Source of the DNA: CAYYHA01 sp964471535
Lineage (GTDB): Bacteria; Myxococcota; Myxococcia; SLRQ01
DNA length: 17,243 nt
Direction of reading: 5' to 3'
Assembly: GCA_964471535.1 (NCBI GenBank)
Contig: CAYYHA010000068.1
Coordinates: 1 to 17,243 of the forward strand
The notes under the pieces: generated by a model
Database searches by the model: none
Seen by the model: the letters and a program-made list of their open reading frames with translations, nothing else
What the model was told of the DNA's origin: nothing
Part shown: one piece after another, positions 7,206 to 14,281 of the stretch
How positions within the stretch are numbered: the stretch's first letter is position 1
Layout of the letters: every line of letters begins with the position of its first letter
Position numbers and translations under genes: made by a program

Positions 7206-7537
7206 GCGGGCCGCTCGGGGCAGGTCGGTTCCCTGGGCCAAGTGGGCAGGTCCCGTGCGCTGGCCAGTCTCGCGGCAGGACGCGCGTGCGTCGGCTCTTC
7301 TGTCTCGTCAGGCGGCCGCATCGCAGTGCGTTCGCCGAGGCGTCCCGCAGGGCACCGAGGCTGTGCTACAACCGCTCTGCGAAATGGGCCTCGCCAGCCG
7401 GCCGAGTGCGTCTCGGATCCGGAGGTCCGCCGCCCCGGGCCGGACCACGGCCCGCTCCGAAGGAGGGGACTTGGCATGAGGTGGCGCAGGGCAGGGAACC
7501 ATGGCAGGGCCCGAATGGAACAGGGAGGGCAGCAAGG
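7206..7537 (+). other. Leader/intergenic region upstream of the repeat lipoprotein
   Basis: There is no conserved gene here. An extended -10-like TGc-TACAAC lies at 7364-7372. Two overlapping inverted repeats follow: GGTCCG/CGGACC (7424-7429 with 7441-7446) and CGGGCC/GGCCCG (7436-7441 with 7449-7454). They share bases and cannot form together. A very strong Shine-Dalgarno (7460-7468) opens a 21-codon frame that ends on the lipoprotein start. The first 150 bases show nothing I can identify. Confidence 0.4.
7364..7372 (+). promoter_or_regulatory. Candidate extended -10 upstream of the repeat lipoprotein
   Basis: TGc immediately followed by TACAAC (7367-7372). No matching -35 is visible at 16-18 bases. 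If used, it gives a leader of about 160 bases containing the hairpins and the small open frame. Confidence 0.3.
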
Positions 7538-7541
7538 ATGA
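7476..7541 (+). CDS. Possible 21-residue leader peptide coupled to the lipoprotein
   Basis: The ATG at 7476 follows AAGGAGGGG (7460-7468) with a 7-base spacer, the strongest ribosome binding site in the window. The frame reads MRWRRAGNHGRARMEQGGQQG and stops at 7539-7541, overlapping the lipoprotein start as ATGA. This layout suits a translated leader or translational coupling. The Arg/Gly-rich peptide resembles nothing I know, and an open frame of this length is easy to find by chance in GC-rich DNA; the ribosome binding site is the main support. Confidence 0.3.
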   Translation: MRWRRAGNHGRARMEQGGQQG

Positions 7542-8203
7542 AGTACCGCTCCGTACCTCGCATCGGACTCGTGGCGACGCTCGTCGCCTTGGCCTTTTCC
7601 GGATGCATCTGCGTCGTGCAGTCGACCGGGGATCTGGTGGTCTTCTATCGCTTCGGCGGCCAGACCTGCGACGCGGCCGGTGTAGACCGCATCGTCCTCG
7701 ACGTGGAGGGCACTGGGGGCACCAACGACTCGGCGCAACAGGAGGTGGACTGCGCCACCTTCCCCGAGGGCGTTCGCTTCAAGAACCTGCGGCTCGGCAC
7801 CTACACGGTGACCGTCGAGGGGTGGGCGGGGACCGAGCTTCGGTACCAGCAGACCTTCACCGGCATCGAGGTGAAGCCGGGAGACAACGAGTACGATCTC
7901 GACGTCGCGGCCAACTTCGGCACCTTGAAGCTCTTCTGGACCTTTGCCGGCAGCGGGCAGTGCGGGCAGGTGCAGGACGTGCGGGTGATGGTGACCGGCC
8001 CCGACCTCCTTCTCTTCGACGATGCCCGTTACCCCTGCTCCGGCCAGGGGGTGACCTACGACTTCGCACCGGCTGGCACCTACCACGTGGAGATGGATGG
8101 CATCGATGCCACCGGGCGCATCATCTATCGCTCGTCCGTGTACGAGGCCGAGGTGATCGCCGGGCAGGTCAACGAGTACGTCATCGATCTGCAGCCCAAC
8201 TGA
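7538..8203 (+). CDS. Lipoprotein with two tandem beta-rich repeats
   Basis: A 221-residue protein with a signal peptide and lipobox AFSGC (lipidated C23). The mature part is an internal duplication: repeat 1 (about 31-123) starts GDLVVFYRFGGQTC and ends NEYDLDV, and repeat 2 (about 128-218) starts GTLKLFWTFAGSGQC and ends NEYVIDL. Each repeat has an internal GTYTVTVEG / GTYHVEMDG strand pair and two cysteines (C44/C72 and C142/C167), probably one disulfide each. The fold looks like a prealbumin- or carboxypeptidase-regulatory-like beta sandwich, exposed on the cell envelope; the function is unknown. AGGGAGGG ends 8 bases before the ATG. It converges on the dehydrogenase gene. Confidence 0.8.
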   Translation: MKYRSVPRIGLVATLVALAFSGCICVVQSTGDLVVFYRFGGQTCDAAGVDRIVLDVEGTGGTNDSAQQEVDCATFPEGVRFKNLRLGTYTVTVEGWAGTELRYQQTFTGIEVKPGDNEYDLDVAANFGTLKLFWTFAGSGQCGQVQDVRVMVTGPDLLLFDDARYPCSGQGVTYDFAPAGTYHVEMDGIDATGRIIYRSSVYEAEVIAGQVNEYVIDLQPN

Positions 8204-8211
8204 GCAGAGGC

Positions 8212-8225
8212 GCCCTGGGCAGGGC
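8212..8225. terminator. Short hairpin between convergent genes, weak terminator candidate
   Basis: GCCCTG-GG-CAGGGC is a perfect inverted repeat between the convergent lipoprotein and SDR genes. It has no T-run on either side, so intrinsic termination is doubtful. Confidence 0.2.
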
Positions 8226-8240
8226 ACGCCGGACTCGACT

Positions 8241-8262
8241 CGGGGCGCTTCCGGGGCGCTTC
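8241..8262. repeat. Tandem 11-base duplication
   Basis: CGGGGCGCTTC occurs twice head to tail, and the second copy overlaps the stop codon of the minus-strand SDR gene. It is probably a slippage product. Confidence 0.6.
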
Positions 8263-9016
8263 AGACCGTGTGTCCACCGTCGACAAGGTAGACGCCGCCC
8301 GTGCAGTAGCTTCCCGCATCGCTGGCGAGGAGCAGTGCCATCGAAGCGACGTCCTCTGGCACGCCAATGCGTTGCAACGGCAGCCGTCCTATCACCTCGT
8401 CTGCGATCTCCTCGTTCGACCAGAGGGTCTTGGAGAACTTCGTCTTGATGAGCCCGGGGGCAATCGCGTTCACTCGGATCCCCGCCGGTCCCCACTCGCG
8501 GGCGAGCACCTTGGTCAGAGAGATCAGCGCCGCTTTGCTCACGCTGTAGATCCCAAGGCCCGGCTCCGGAGAGAGCCCTCCGATGGAGGAGATGTTGAGG
8601 ATGACCCCGCCGCCGCGCTCGCTCATGATGGGATGGACGAGCTTCGACAGCAGGAAGGGAGCCTTCAGGTTGATCTCCATGATCTTGTCGTAGGCCCCCT
8701 CGTCCACTTGGAGGGCCGGGCCGAAGACGGGGTTCGCGGCGGCGTTGTTCACGAGGATGTCGATGCCGCCGTAGGTGGCGACGGCGCCCTCGACGAGCGC
8801 AGCCCGCGCCGCTGCGTCGCCCACGTGGCAGGCGATCGCCGTCGCCTCGCCCCCCGCTTCTCGGATCCGGGCTGCCACGGCCTCCACGGCCTCCTGCTTC
8901 CGGCTGCTCACCACCACCTTCGCCCCGGCCTCGGCGAAGGCACGGGCGATCGCCTCGCCGATGCCCTTGCTGGCGCCGGTGAGCACCGCCACCTTTCCGC
9001 TCAAGTCGAATCGCAT
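8261..9016 (-). CDS. Short-chain dehydrogenase/reductase (SDR)
   Basis: A 251-residue classical SDR. The Rossmann motif TGASKGIG is at 13-20, NNAA at 90-93, N115, the catalytic serine in NISS (about 143), and YSVSK with Y157 and K161. VSSRK after the second strand (Arg39) favours NADP(H). The C-terminal VDGG(H) is typical of FabG/DHRS4-like reductases, so a 3-oxoacyl or alcohol/ketone substrate is plausible but unproven. The ATG at 9016 puts the glycine motif at the usual place; a GTG at 9025 would add three residues. The gene is divergent from the Rieske fusion gene with 116 bases between starts, which suggests shared control. Confidence 0.88.
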   Translation of the reverse strand: MRFDLSGKVAVLTGASKGIGEAIARAFAEAGAKVVVSSRKQEAVEAVAARIREAGGEATAIACHVGDAAARAALVEGAVATYGGIDILVNNAAANPVFGPALQVDEGAYDKIMEINLKAPFLLSKLVHPIMSERGGGVILNISSIGGLSPEPGLGIYSVSKAALISLTKVLAREWGPAGIRVNAIAPGLIKTKFSKTLWSNEEIADEVIGRLPLQRIGVPEDVASMALLLASDAGSYCTGGVYLVDGGHTV

Positions 9017-9023
9017 GGGCCCC

Positions 9024-9029
9024 ACTGTG
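9024..9029 (-). promoter_or_regulatory. Weak -10 candidate for the SDR gene
   Basis: On the minus strand, CACAGT (9029-9024) lies exactly 7 bases before the ATG at 9016, the same geometry as other starts in the window. The -35 region is poor. Confidence 0.25.
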
Positions 9030-9096
9030 GATCAGCCGTGCCCAAAGCGGAATGGGCGTGGTGCCGCCGCGGGTGCCGCCTTGGTCACGCAGGAGA

Positions 9097-9125
9097 TTGC
9101 CAGGCCGGTGGCGGCGGGACAGATT
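9097..9125 (+). promoter_or_regulatory. Candidate promoter, leaderless geometry, for the Rieske fusion gene
   Basis: TTGCCA (9097-9102), a 17-base spacer and CAGATT (9120-9125), followed by 7 bases and the GTG at 9133. This supports 9133 as the start instead of an upstream in-frame GTG at 9052. Confidence 0.45.
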
Positions 9126-9132
9126 GGGCGAG

Positions 9133-10902
9133 GTGAGCTGGACGCGTGCTTTTTCCCTGGACGAACTGACGCGGCCCCGGGTGCTCAAGACGGCGGGCCG
9201 GCAGATCGCCGTCGTGCGCGACGGCGAATCGGTGGCCGCCATCGACAACCTCTGCCCCCACGAGGGGTATCCTCTCCACACGGGGCCGGTGAAGGATGGG
9301 CTGCTCACCTGCGAGTGGCACAACTGGAAGTTCCGCCTCGCGGACGGGAAGTGCGTCCTCGGTGGCGAGGACGTGCGCACCTATCCGACGAAGGTGGAGG
9401 ACGGGGTGGTCTTCGTTCGCATCGAGGAGCCGCCGAGAGAGAGTGAAGTCCCCCGGCTCTACGCCTCGCTGGGTGAGGCCTACGACGATGGGGACTTCGG
9501 GCGAGTCGCGCGCGAGGTGGCGCGGCTGATGCGCTTCGGCGAGCCTGCCCCCGCCATCGTGGCGCACGGCTGCGTCTATGCAGCGACGCACGATCGCTAT
9601 GGCTTCGACCACGGCATGGCCACCGCCGCCGATCTCTTGGGTTCTCTGCGCGTGCTCTCCGAGGAGGCGCCGCTCGTGGTAACCGAAGCGCTAAGCCTCC
9701 TCGTCGAGCCGCTGCTCCGCGAGCGCGTCTACCCCTTTCCCGAGGCGGAGCCACTCGCGTGGGTGGGACAGAGCGCGGACCCGGAGGATCCCGCGTGGCG
9801 CGCGATCGAGGCGGAGCTGCGCCGCCGGGTGGAAGCCGAGGAGCGGGAGGCGGCCGAGGCCCTCCTGCGCGGCGCCATCGAGGCTGGCGCGCCCCCACGC
9901 GTCGTCCATCGCTGGCTCGTGCATGCAGCCACCGACCACTTTCTCTCCTTTGGACATGCACAGATTTACTGCGTGAAGGCGGAGGAACTCCTCGGCGAGA
10001 TCGGGTGGGTCCACGCCCATCCCGTGTTGAGCAGCCTGGTGCGCCGCATCGTCACCGGCACGCGTGAGGACCGCCTCCCCTATATGAAGGCGTATCGGCG
10101 GCGGATGGAGGTTCATACGCCACGCCTCGAAGCCTGGGCGGGCATGGGGCAGGAAGGCGCCGCGCTGCCCGCATCCGAGTTCATCGAGACGGTGCTCGAC
10201 GGGGGAGCCGACGCGGCACTCGACGCAGTGGCCGATGCGCTCGACCGCGGCGTGACGCCCGCCCGCATCGCGCTCGCCCTCGGGGTCGCTGCCGCCGAGC
10301 GGATGCTTCGCTTCGACACCGCCATCGAGGACGCGCCGGTGGCCGAAGGGTGGCTCTACTTGAGCCATCTGCTCACCCACGCCGATGCCGTGTGGGCGAC
10401 GCTGCGGCGCCGGCCTTCGGCGGAGGCGCTGCGGGGCCTCTTCCACTCGGCGCGCTTCGTCGAGCACGAGCATCCGCTGGACCTGCCCCCGGAGCGCCGC
10501 TCTCGGCTGGGCGGCCGGCCCCTCGACCCCGAGGCGCCCGATGCGGGAACCATGGTCGCCGTCCTGCATCACGATCCCGAGGCAGCGATGGCCTCGGCCG
10601 AGTTCGCCTTCCGCGAGCGGCGGGAGGCGCTCTTCGGCGCGCTCGTGCGGGCCTACGTCTCCGATCATCTGACGGTGCCCATCTTCATCGACCACCAGAT
10701 CAAGACCACGGCGGCGGCGATTCGCCTCTCGAAAGCACTGGCGCTCGATGCGCAGCTTGCGCCGTGGGCAGAGCGACCGATTCTGGCGCTGGTGCGCTTC
10801 CTCGCCCACCCCCTGCAGGAGCGGCGCATCCGCCGCCGGGTCCGCGATGCGCTGCGCTTCGTCTGGGAGGGGAAGGTCCCCGAGTCGATCCTGCCCTACT
10901 GA
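9133..10902 (+). CDS. Rieske [2Fe-2S] domain fused to a large histidine-rich helical domain
   Basis: A 589-residue protein. Residues 1-98 are a Rieske ferredoxin domain with CPH (C41, H43) and CEWH (C60, H63) 16 residues apart, the ligands for a [2Fe-2S] cluster. Residues 105-589 look all-helical, with repeated His clusters: H145/H153/H160 ahead of AADLLG, H259/H264/H269/H275 ahead of AEELLG, then H412/H416, H438/H445/H447 and H512/H521. The first two clusters look like copies of one helical unit. No Rieske oxygenase catalytic domain (2-His-1-Asp facial triad fold) is recognisable. A remote relation to questin oxidase/AflY-like proteins is conceivable but not established. No signal peptide or membrane segment is seen, so it is cytoplasmic. 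An electron-fed metal-dependent oxidoreductase is my inference. Confidence 0.75.
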   Translation: MSWTRAFSLDELTRPRVLKTAGRQIAVVRDGESVAAIDNLCPHEGYPLHTGPVKDGLLTCEWHNWKFRLADGKCVLGGEDVRTYPTKVEDGVVFVRIEEPPRESEVPRLYASLGEAYDDGDFGRVAREVARLMRFGEPAPAIVAHGCVYAATHDRYGFDHGMATAADLLGSLRVLSEEAPLVVTEALSLLVEPLLRERVYPFPEAEPLAWVGQSADPEDPAWRAIEAELRRRVEAEEREAAEALLRGAIEAGAPPRVVHRWLVHAATDHFLSFGHAQIYCVKAEELLGEIGWVHAHPVLSSLVRRIVTGTREDRLPYMKAYRRRMEVHTPRLEAWAGMGQEGAALPASEFIETVLDGGADAALDAVADALDRGVTPARIALALGVAAAERMLRFDTAIEDAPVAEGWLYLSHLLTHADAVWATLRRRPSAEALRGLFHSARFVEHEHPLDLPPERRSRLGGRPLDPEAPDAGTMVAVLHHDPEAAMASAEFAFRERREALFGALVRAYVSDHLTVPIFIDHQIKTTAAAIRLSKALALDAQLAPWAERPILALVRFLAHPLQERRIRRRVRDALRFVWEGKVPESILPY

Positions 10903-10938
10903 GCGCCGGGCCGTCCGGTCCGCTCGCGGACAGCCACC

Positions 10939-10966
10939 TTGCCGGGGCGGCAGCGTCTGGTAGAAC
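10939..10966 (+). promoter_or_regulatory. Candidate promoter, leaderless geometry, for the acidic-linker lipoprotein
   Basis: TTGCCG (10939-10944), a 16-base spacer and an extended TGg-TAGAAC (hexamer 10961-10966), then 7 bases to the ATG at 10974. There is no ribosome binding site. Confidence 0.45.
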
Positions 10967-10973
10967 GCGCCGC

Positions 10974-12140
10974 ATGTCTGCCAAGCAACCGCGTCTCGTC
11001 CTCGTCCTTCTCATCTCCCCTCTGTGCCTCCTCGCGGCGTGCAAGACGACGCCGAAGCGCAGCAAGCCGTCCGCGGACACCGTGGCGCTCACTTTCGAGT
11101 GGCCGGACGGCGCCACCGCGAAGGTGCGGGTGCATCAGCGCATCGAGGATCTCGAGGGCCAGCTCCTCAGCGAGGCGGAGAGCACCTTCGAGTGGAAGGT
11201 GATCCGCGAGCCCGATGCGAAGCGAATCCGCATCGAGACCACCGAGGCGGCGCTCGTGGGCGAGGCGAAGACCCAGAACCTCGAAGTCGTGCTCGCACGC
11301 CTCATCGGTACGGTGGTGCCCTCCTTCGAGGTCGCAGACGTGGGAGACTTCATGGGCATCGACGAAACGGACCCGCTCCTCGACGCCTATGCCATGGCTG
11401 CGGGGATCGATCTGGGCGCCCTGCCTGCCGGCCAGCTGCAACAGATCCGAGCGCTGGTCCATCGCACGATGGCCGAGCAGACTCGGGACCTGTGGGGGAC
11501 GCTGGTGACCTTCTGGGCGGGGCGTGAGCTCGAGGTGGGGGCGGTGCACCACCGCCGCTCGCCCACGGAGATCCCACTGCTCGGCCAGACGGTGGACCTG
11601 CTCATCGACTACAGCGTCGAGGGCCGCGCGCCCTGCGGGGCAGGCGCGAAGGAGGCCGCAGCGAAGGGTGCGCCCGGCTGCGTCACGCTGCGCTTCGCTT
11701 CGAAGCCGGACCCCGCGCAGGTCGCGGCGCTCGTCAACCCCGAGGCCGCGATGGCCCCGGAGGGAGCTGCGGCGGATGGGGCAGCCGAGGTGGAGGGCAG
11801 TGACGAGGAAGCGGAGCAGGACGCCGAGGCCGAGGGTGCGTCGGAGGAGGACGAGGAGGTCTCGGGTGCAGCGGGCGAGGCCGAGGCCAAGGGAGGCGAC
11901 GCCGGGGACGAGGACGGCGGGGAGGCGAGGCCGCCCGCCGCCGCTCAACCCCAGCGACCCCGTGTGCTCGCCTTCTCCAACGTCAATGAATCGGAGCTGC
12001 TCACCGAGCCGCGAACGCTCCTGCCGGACCGGCTCACCCGCGCGCGGACGGCGTCGGTGAAGGTGCGGTTCCCGAACGGGAAGGTGGTCGAGGAGCGGCG
12101 GCGGACCGTCACCACCTACCGCTTCGAGTGGCGCCGGTAG
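10974..12140 (+). CDS. Lipoprotein with acidic low-complexity linker, unknown function
   Basis: A 388-residue protein with a signal peptide and lipobox LLAAC (lipidated C23). Residues 36-255 look like a mixed beta/alpha domain, and C221 and C236 may form a disulfide. Residues about 257-320 are a disordered Ala/Glu/Asp/Gly-rich linker, and 328-388 return to beta-like sequence. The two ends echo each other: FEWPDGATAKVRVHQ (41-55) and VRFPNGKVVEERRR (364-377), each near an FEW motif. The family is not recognised. The -10-like element 7 bases upstream supports the start. The aminotransferase gene begins 7 bases after its stop, so the two are probably cotranscribed. Confidence 0.7.
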   Translation: MSAKQPRLVLVLLISPLCLLAACKTTPKRSKPSADTVALTFEWPDGATAKVRVHQRIEDLEGQLLSEAESTFEWKVIREPDAKRIRIETTEAALVGEAKTQNLEVVLARLIGTVVPSFEVADVGDFMGIDETDPLLDAYAMAAGIDLGALPAGQLQQIRALVHRTMAEQTRDLWGTLVTFWAGRELEVGAVHHRRSPTEIPLLGQTVDLLIDYSVEGRAPCGAGAKEAAAKGAPGCVTLRFASKPDPAQVAALVNPEAAMAPEGAAADGAAEVEGSDEEAEQDAEAEGASEEDEEVSGAAGEAEAKGGDAGDEDGGEARPPAAAQPQRPRVLAFSNVNESELLTEPRTLLPDRLTRARTASVKVRFPNGKVVEERRRTVTTYRFEWRR

Positions 12141-12147
12141 GCCCGCC

Positions 12148-13425
12148 GTGTCCCCTCGAACCACCCCGGCACCCGAGATCCCCGCCTTCCGCGCGGTTCC
12201 GCGGACGGGCGTCATCTACGTGACCACCGAGGCCCAGGCGGCAGGCTTCGATCCCCGGGATCCCGAGTGGTGCAACCTCGGGCAGGGGCAGCCGGAGACG
12301 GGTCCGCTCCCGGGGGCGCCGCCGCGGGTGGAGCGGATCGAGATCCAATCTGAGGATCAAGAGTATGCGCCCGTCCCGGGGATCTGGGAGCTGCGGGAGG
12401 CCGTCGCGGACCTGTACAACCAGCTCTACCGCCGCGGCATGGGGTCGCGGTACTCAGCGGAGAACGTCGCCATCAGCGGCGGGGGCCGAGCAGCGCTGAC
12501 TCGCATTGCTGCGACCTTGGGGCACGTCAACCTAGGCCACTTCCTTCCCGACTACACGGCCTACGAGGAGTTGCTCGACCTCTTCCGTTCCTTTACCCCC
12601 ATCCCCATCCTCCTAGACGCCGACCGCGGCTACGCGTTCGGTGTCGACGCCCTGCGCTCGGAGATCCTGGGAATGGGCCTCGGAGCGATCCTCCTTTCGA
12701 ACCCCTGCAACCCGACCGGAAAGCTGGTCGCAGGCGCCGAGCTCTCGGGCTGGGTGGAGAGCGCGCGGCACCTCGAGTGTGCGCTTTTGGTGGACGAGTT
12801 CTACAGCCACTACGTGTGGACCGGCGAACACGAAGAGACGGCGCGCCCAGTGAGCGCCGCGGCCTACGTGGAAGACGTCGATCGCGATCCGGTCATCCTC
12901 TTCGATGGCCTCACCAAGAACTGGCGCTATCCCGGCTGGCGGGTGACCTGGACGGTGGGCCCCAAGCAGGTGATCGAGGCGGTTTCCAGCGCGGGCAGCT
13001 TCCTGGATGGTGGGGGGTCCCGCCCGATGCAGCGAGCCACCCTGCCGCTGCTCACCCCCGAGCACGTGGATGCGGAGCACAAGGCGATACAGCGGGCGTT
13101 CCGGAAGAAGCGGACGGCCCTCATCGATGGGCTCGAGGGCTGCGGGATCACCATCGACCGCTACCCCGAGGGTACCTTCTACGTCTGGGGCAACCTGGCG
13201 GGCCTCCCCCACGGGCTCGACGACGGCATGTCCTTCTTCCGGAAGGCCTTGGCCGCGAAGGTGATCGTCGTGCCGGGCGAGTTCTTTGACGTCAACCCGG
13301 GCCGCCGCCGGCCCGGGCGTGCGAGTCGCTTCCGCAGCCACATCCGCTTCTCCTTCGGGCCTCCGCTCGCGGTCGTGGAGCAGGGGGTGGCTCGCCTGCG
13401 CGAGATGATCGAAGCCCGTTGCTAG
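12148..13425 (+). CDS. Class I/II PLP-dependent aminotransferase
   Basis: A 425-residue fold-type I aminotransferase. SNPCNPTGK is the PLP/substrate loop of the AspC family, VDEFY holds the Asp/Tyr that contact the cofactor, and K257 in GLTKNWRYPGWR is the Schiff-base lysine. The C-terminal Arg region (FRSHIRFSFG) is where the alpha-carboxylate-binding Arg normally sits. It transfers an amino group between an amino acid and a 2-oxoacid; substrates cannot be assigned. The GTG start lies 7 bases after the lipoprotein stop without a clear ribosome binding site, so translation is probably coupled. It converges on the TPR lipoprotein gene. Confidence 0.88.
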   Translation: MSPRTTPAPEIPAFRAVPRTGVIYVTTEAQAAGFDPRDPEWCNLGQGQPETGPLPGAPPRVERIEIQSEDQEYAPVPGIWELREAVADLYNQLYRRGMGSRYSAENVAISGGGRAALTRIAATLGHVNLGHFLPDYTAYEELLDLFRSFTPIPILLDADRGYAFGVDALRSEILGMGLGAILLSNPCNPTGKLVAGAELSGWVESARHLECALLVDEFYSHYVWTGEHEETARPVSAAAYVEDVDRDPVILFDGLTKNWRYPGWRVTWTVGPKQVIEAVSSAGSFLDGGGSRPMQRATLPLLTPEHVDAEHKAIQRAFRKKRTALIDGLEGCGITIDRYPEGTFYVWGNLAGLPHGLDDGMSFFRKALAAKVIVVPGEFFDVNPGRRRPGRASRFRSHIRFSFGPPLAVVEQGVARLREMIEARC

Positions 13426-13471
13426 GCGGGGGCCGTCAGGAGCCGCCAAGGAGTTCGTGTGACGTGTGCGG

Positions 13472-14281
13472 TCACTGAAGGCGCTTGAGCGCCTTTCGTG
13501 CCTCCTCCGCATAGGGGCCATCCAGCGCCGCCACCGCAGCGTATGCGTTCTTCGCGCCGGCGATGTCGCCCTTCTTCTCCAGGATCACCGCAAGGTGGTA
13601 GAGCACCTCGGGATCCTCGACGTACTCCAGGCTCTCCCGCACCCGGCGCTCCGCCTCGTCGAGCTTTCCGTTCTTGAAGTGAATCCACCCCAGGGTGTCC
13701 AGGTAGGCACCGCGCCGTGAGCGGAGGGCCGCTCCCGCGCGTGGGTCGCCGCTCTCCTTCTCGAGCCGGTCGAGGATGTCGAGCGCCTGCTGCACGCGGA
13801 ACTCGGCCTCGGTGAGGCGGACCCCCGCCTCGGCGAGGGCATAGGCCATGGCGTTGAGCACATCGGCATGCATCGGCGTATCGCGGATGGTGATCGCCTT
13901 GGAGGCCTTCTCCATCCGCTCGAGGTCGCCCGCTGCGGCCCAGGCCTGCACCACCATCGCACTCAAGAACTCGTGGGGAGGAGAGCCCGGTGGCAGCGCC
14001 TCGAGGATGGACTCGAGGGCGGCGGCGCGTTTTGCCGGGTCGGGCTCGTCCATGGCCGACTCGAGGCGTGTCTTGAGGTCCTCTGGCGTTTCGGCGGACG
14101 GCGCCTGCGCCGCCGGTGCGGGCTTTTTGCCTGCGGGGCCCGATTCGGCGGGAGGGACCTGCGCCGCCGTGCACCCCGCCCCGAGGAGGAGCATGGGAAG
14201 CAGGCCCGCGGGAAACAGAGCCGCCGGCGAGATGCGGAGCCGCCGAAGGCAGGGCCAAGGGAACCGTGCGCGTCTCTTCAT
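13472..14281 (-). CDS. TPR-repeat lipoprotein
   Basis: A 269-residue protein with an Arg-rich N terminus, a hydrophobic stretch and lipobox LGAGC (C37), followed by a Pro/Ala-rich linker (about 41-63). The rest is helical, with TPR-like units: residues about 100-145, a clear one at AYLDTLGWIHFKNGKLDEAERRV, and another at VLYHLAVILEKKGDIAGAKNAY. Such proteins act as envelope-anchored scaffolds. Its ATG overlaps the stop of the kynureninase-like gene as ATGA, so translation is coupled and the pair is one operon. The first 19 residues before the hydrophobic core are long for a lipoprotein signal, but no later start keeps enough of it. Confidence 0.8.
   Translation of the reverse strand: MKRRARFPWPCLRRLRISPAALFPAGLLPMLLLGAGCTAAQVPPAESGPAGKKPAPAAQAPSAETPEDLKTRLESAMDEPDPAKRAAALESILEALPPGSPPHEFLSAMVVQAWAAAGDLERMEKASKAITIRDTPMHADVLNAMAYALAEAGVRLTEAEFRVQQALDILDRLEKESGDPRAGAALRSRRGAYLDTLGWIHFKNGKLDEAERRVRESLEYVEDPEVLYHLAVILEKKGDIAGAKNAYAAVAALDGPYAEEARKALKRLQ
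13478..13495. terminator. Hairpin at the convergent 3' ends, possible bidirectional terminator
   Basis: AAGGCGC-TTGA-GCGCCTT is a perfect 7-bp stem with a 4-base loop, with a further T on one side. It lies 52 bases after the aminotransferase stop and inside the last codons of the TPR gene. The T-tract is short, so efficiency is uncertain. Confidence 0.35.

Noticed and set aside
8241..8262. The 11-base tandem repeat as an attachment site or regulatory element
   Set aside because: It has only two copies, with no integrase or tRNA nearby, and overlaps a stop codon. Replication slippage explains it.
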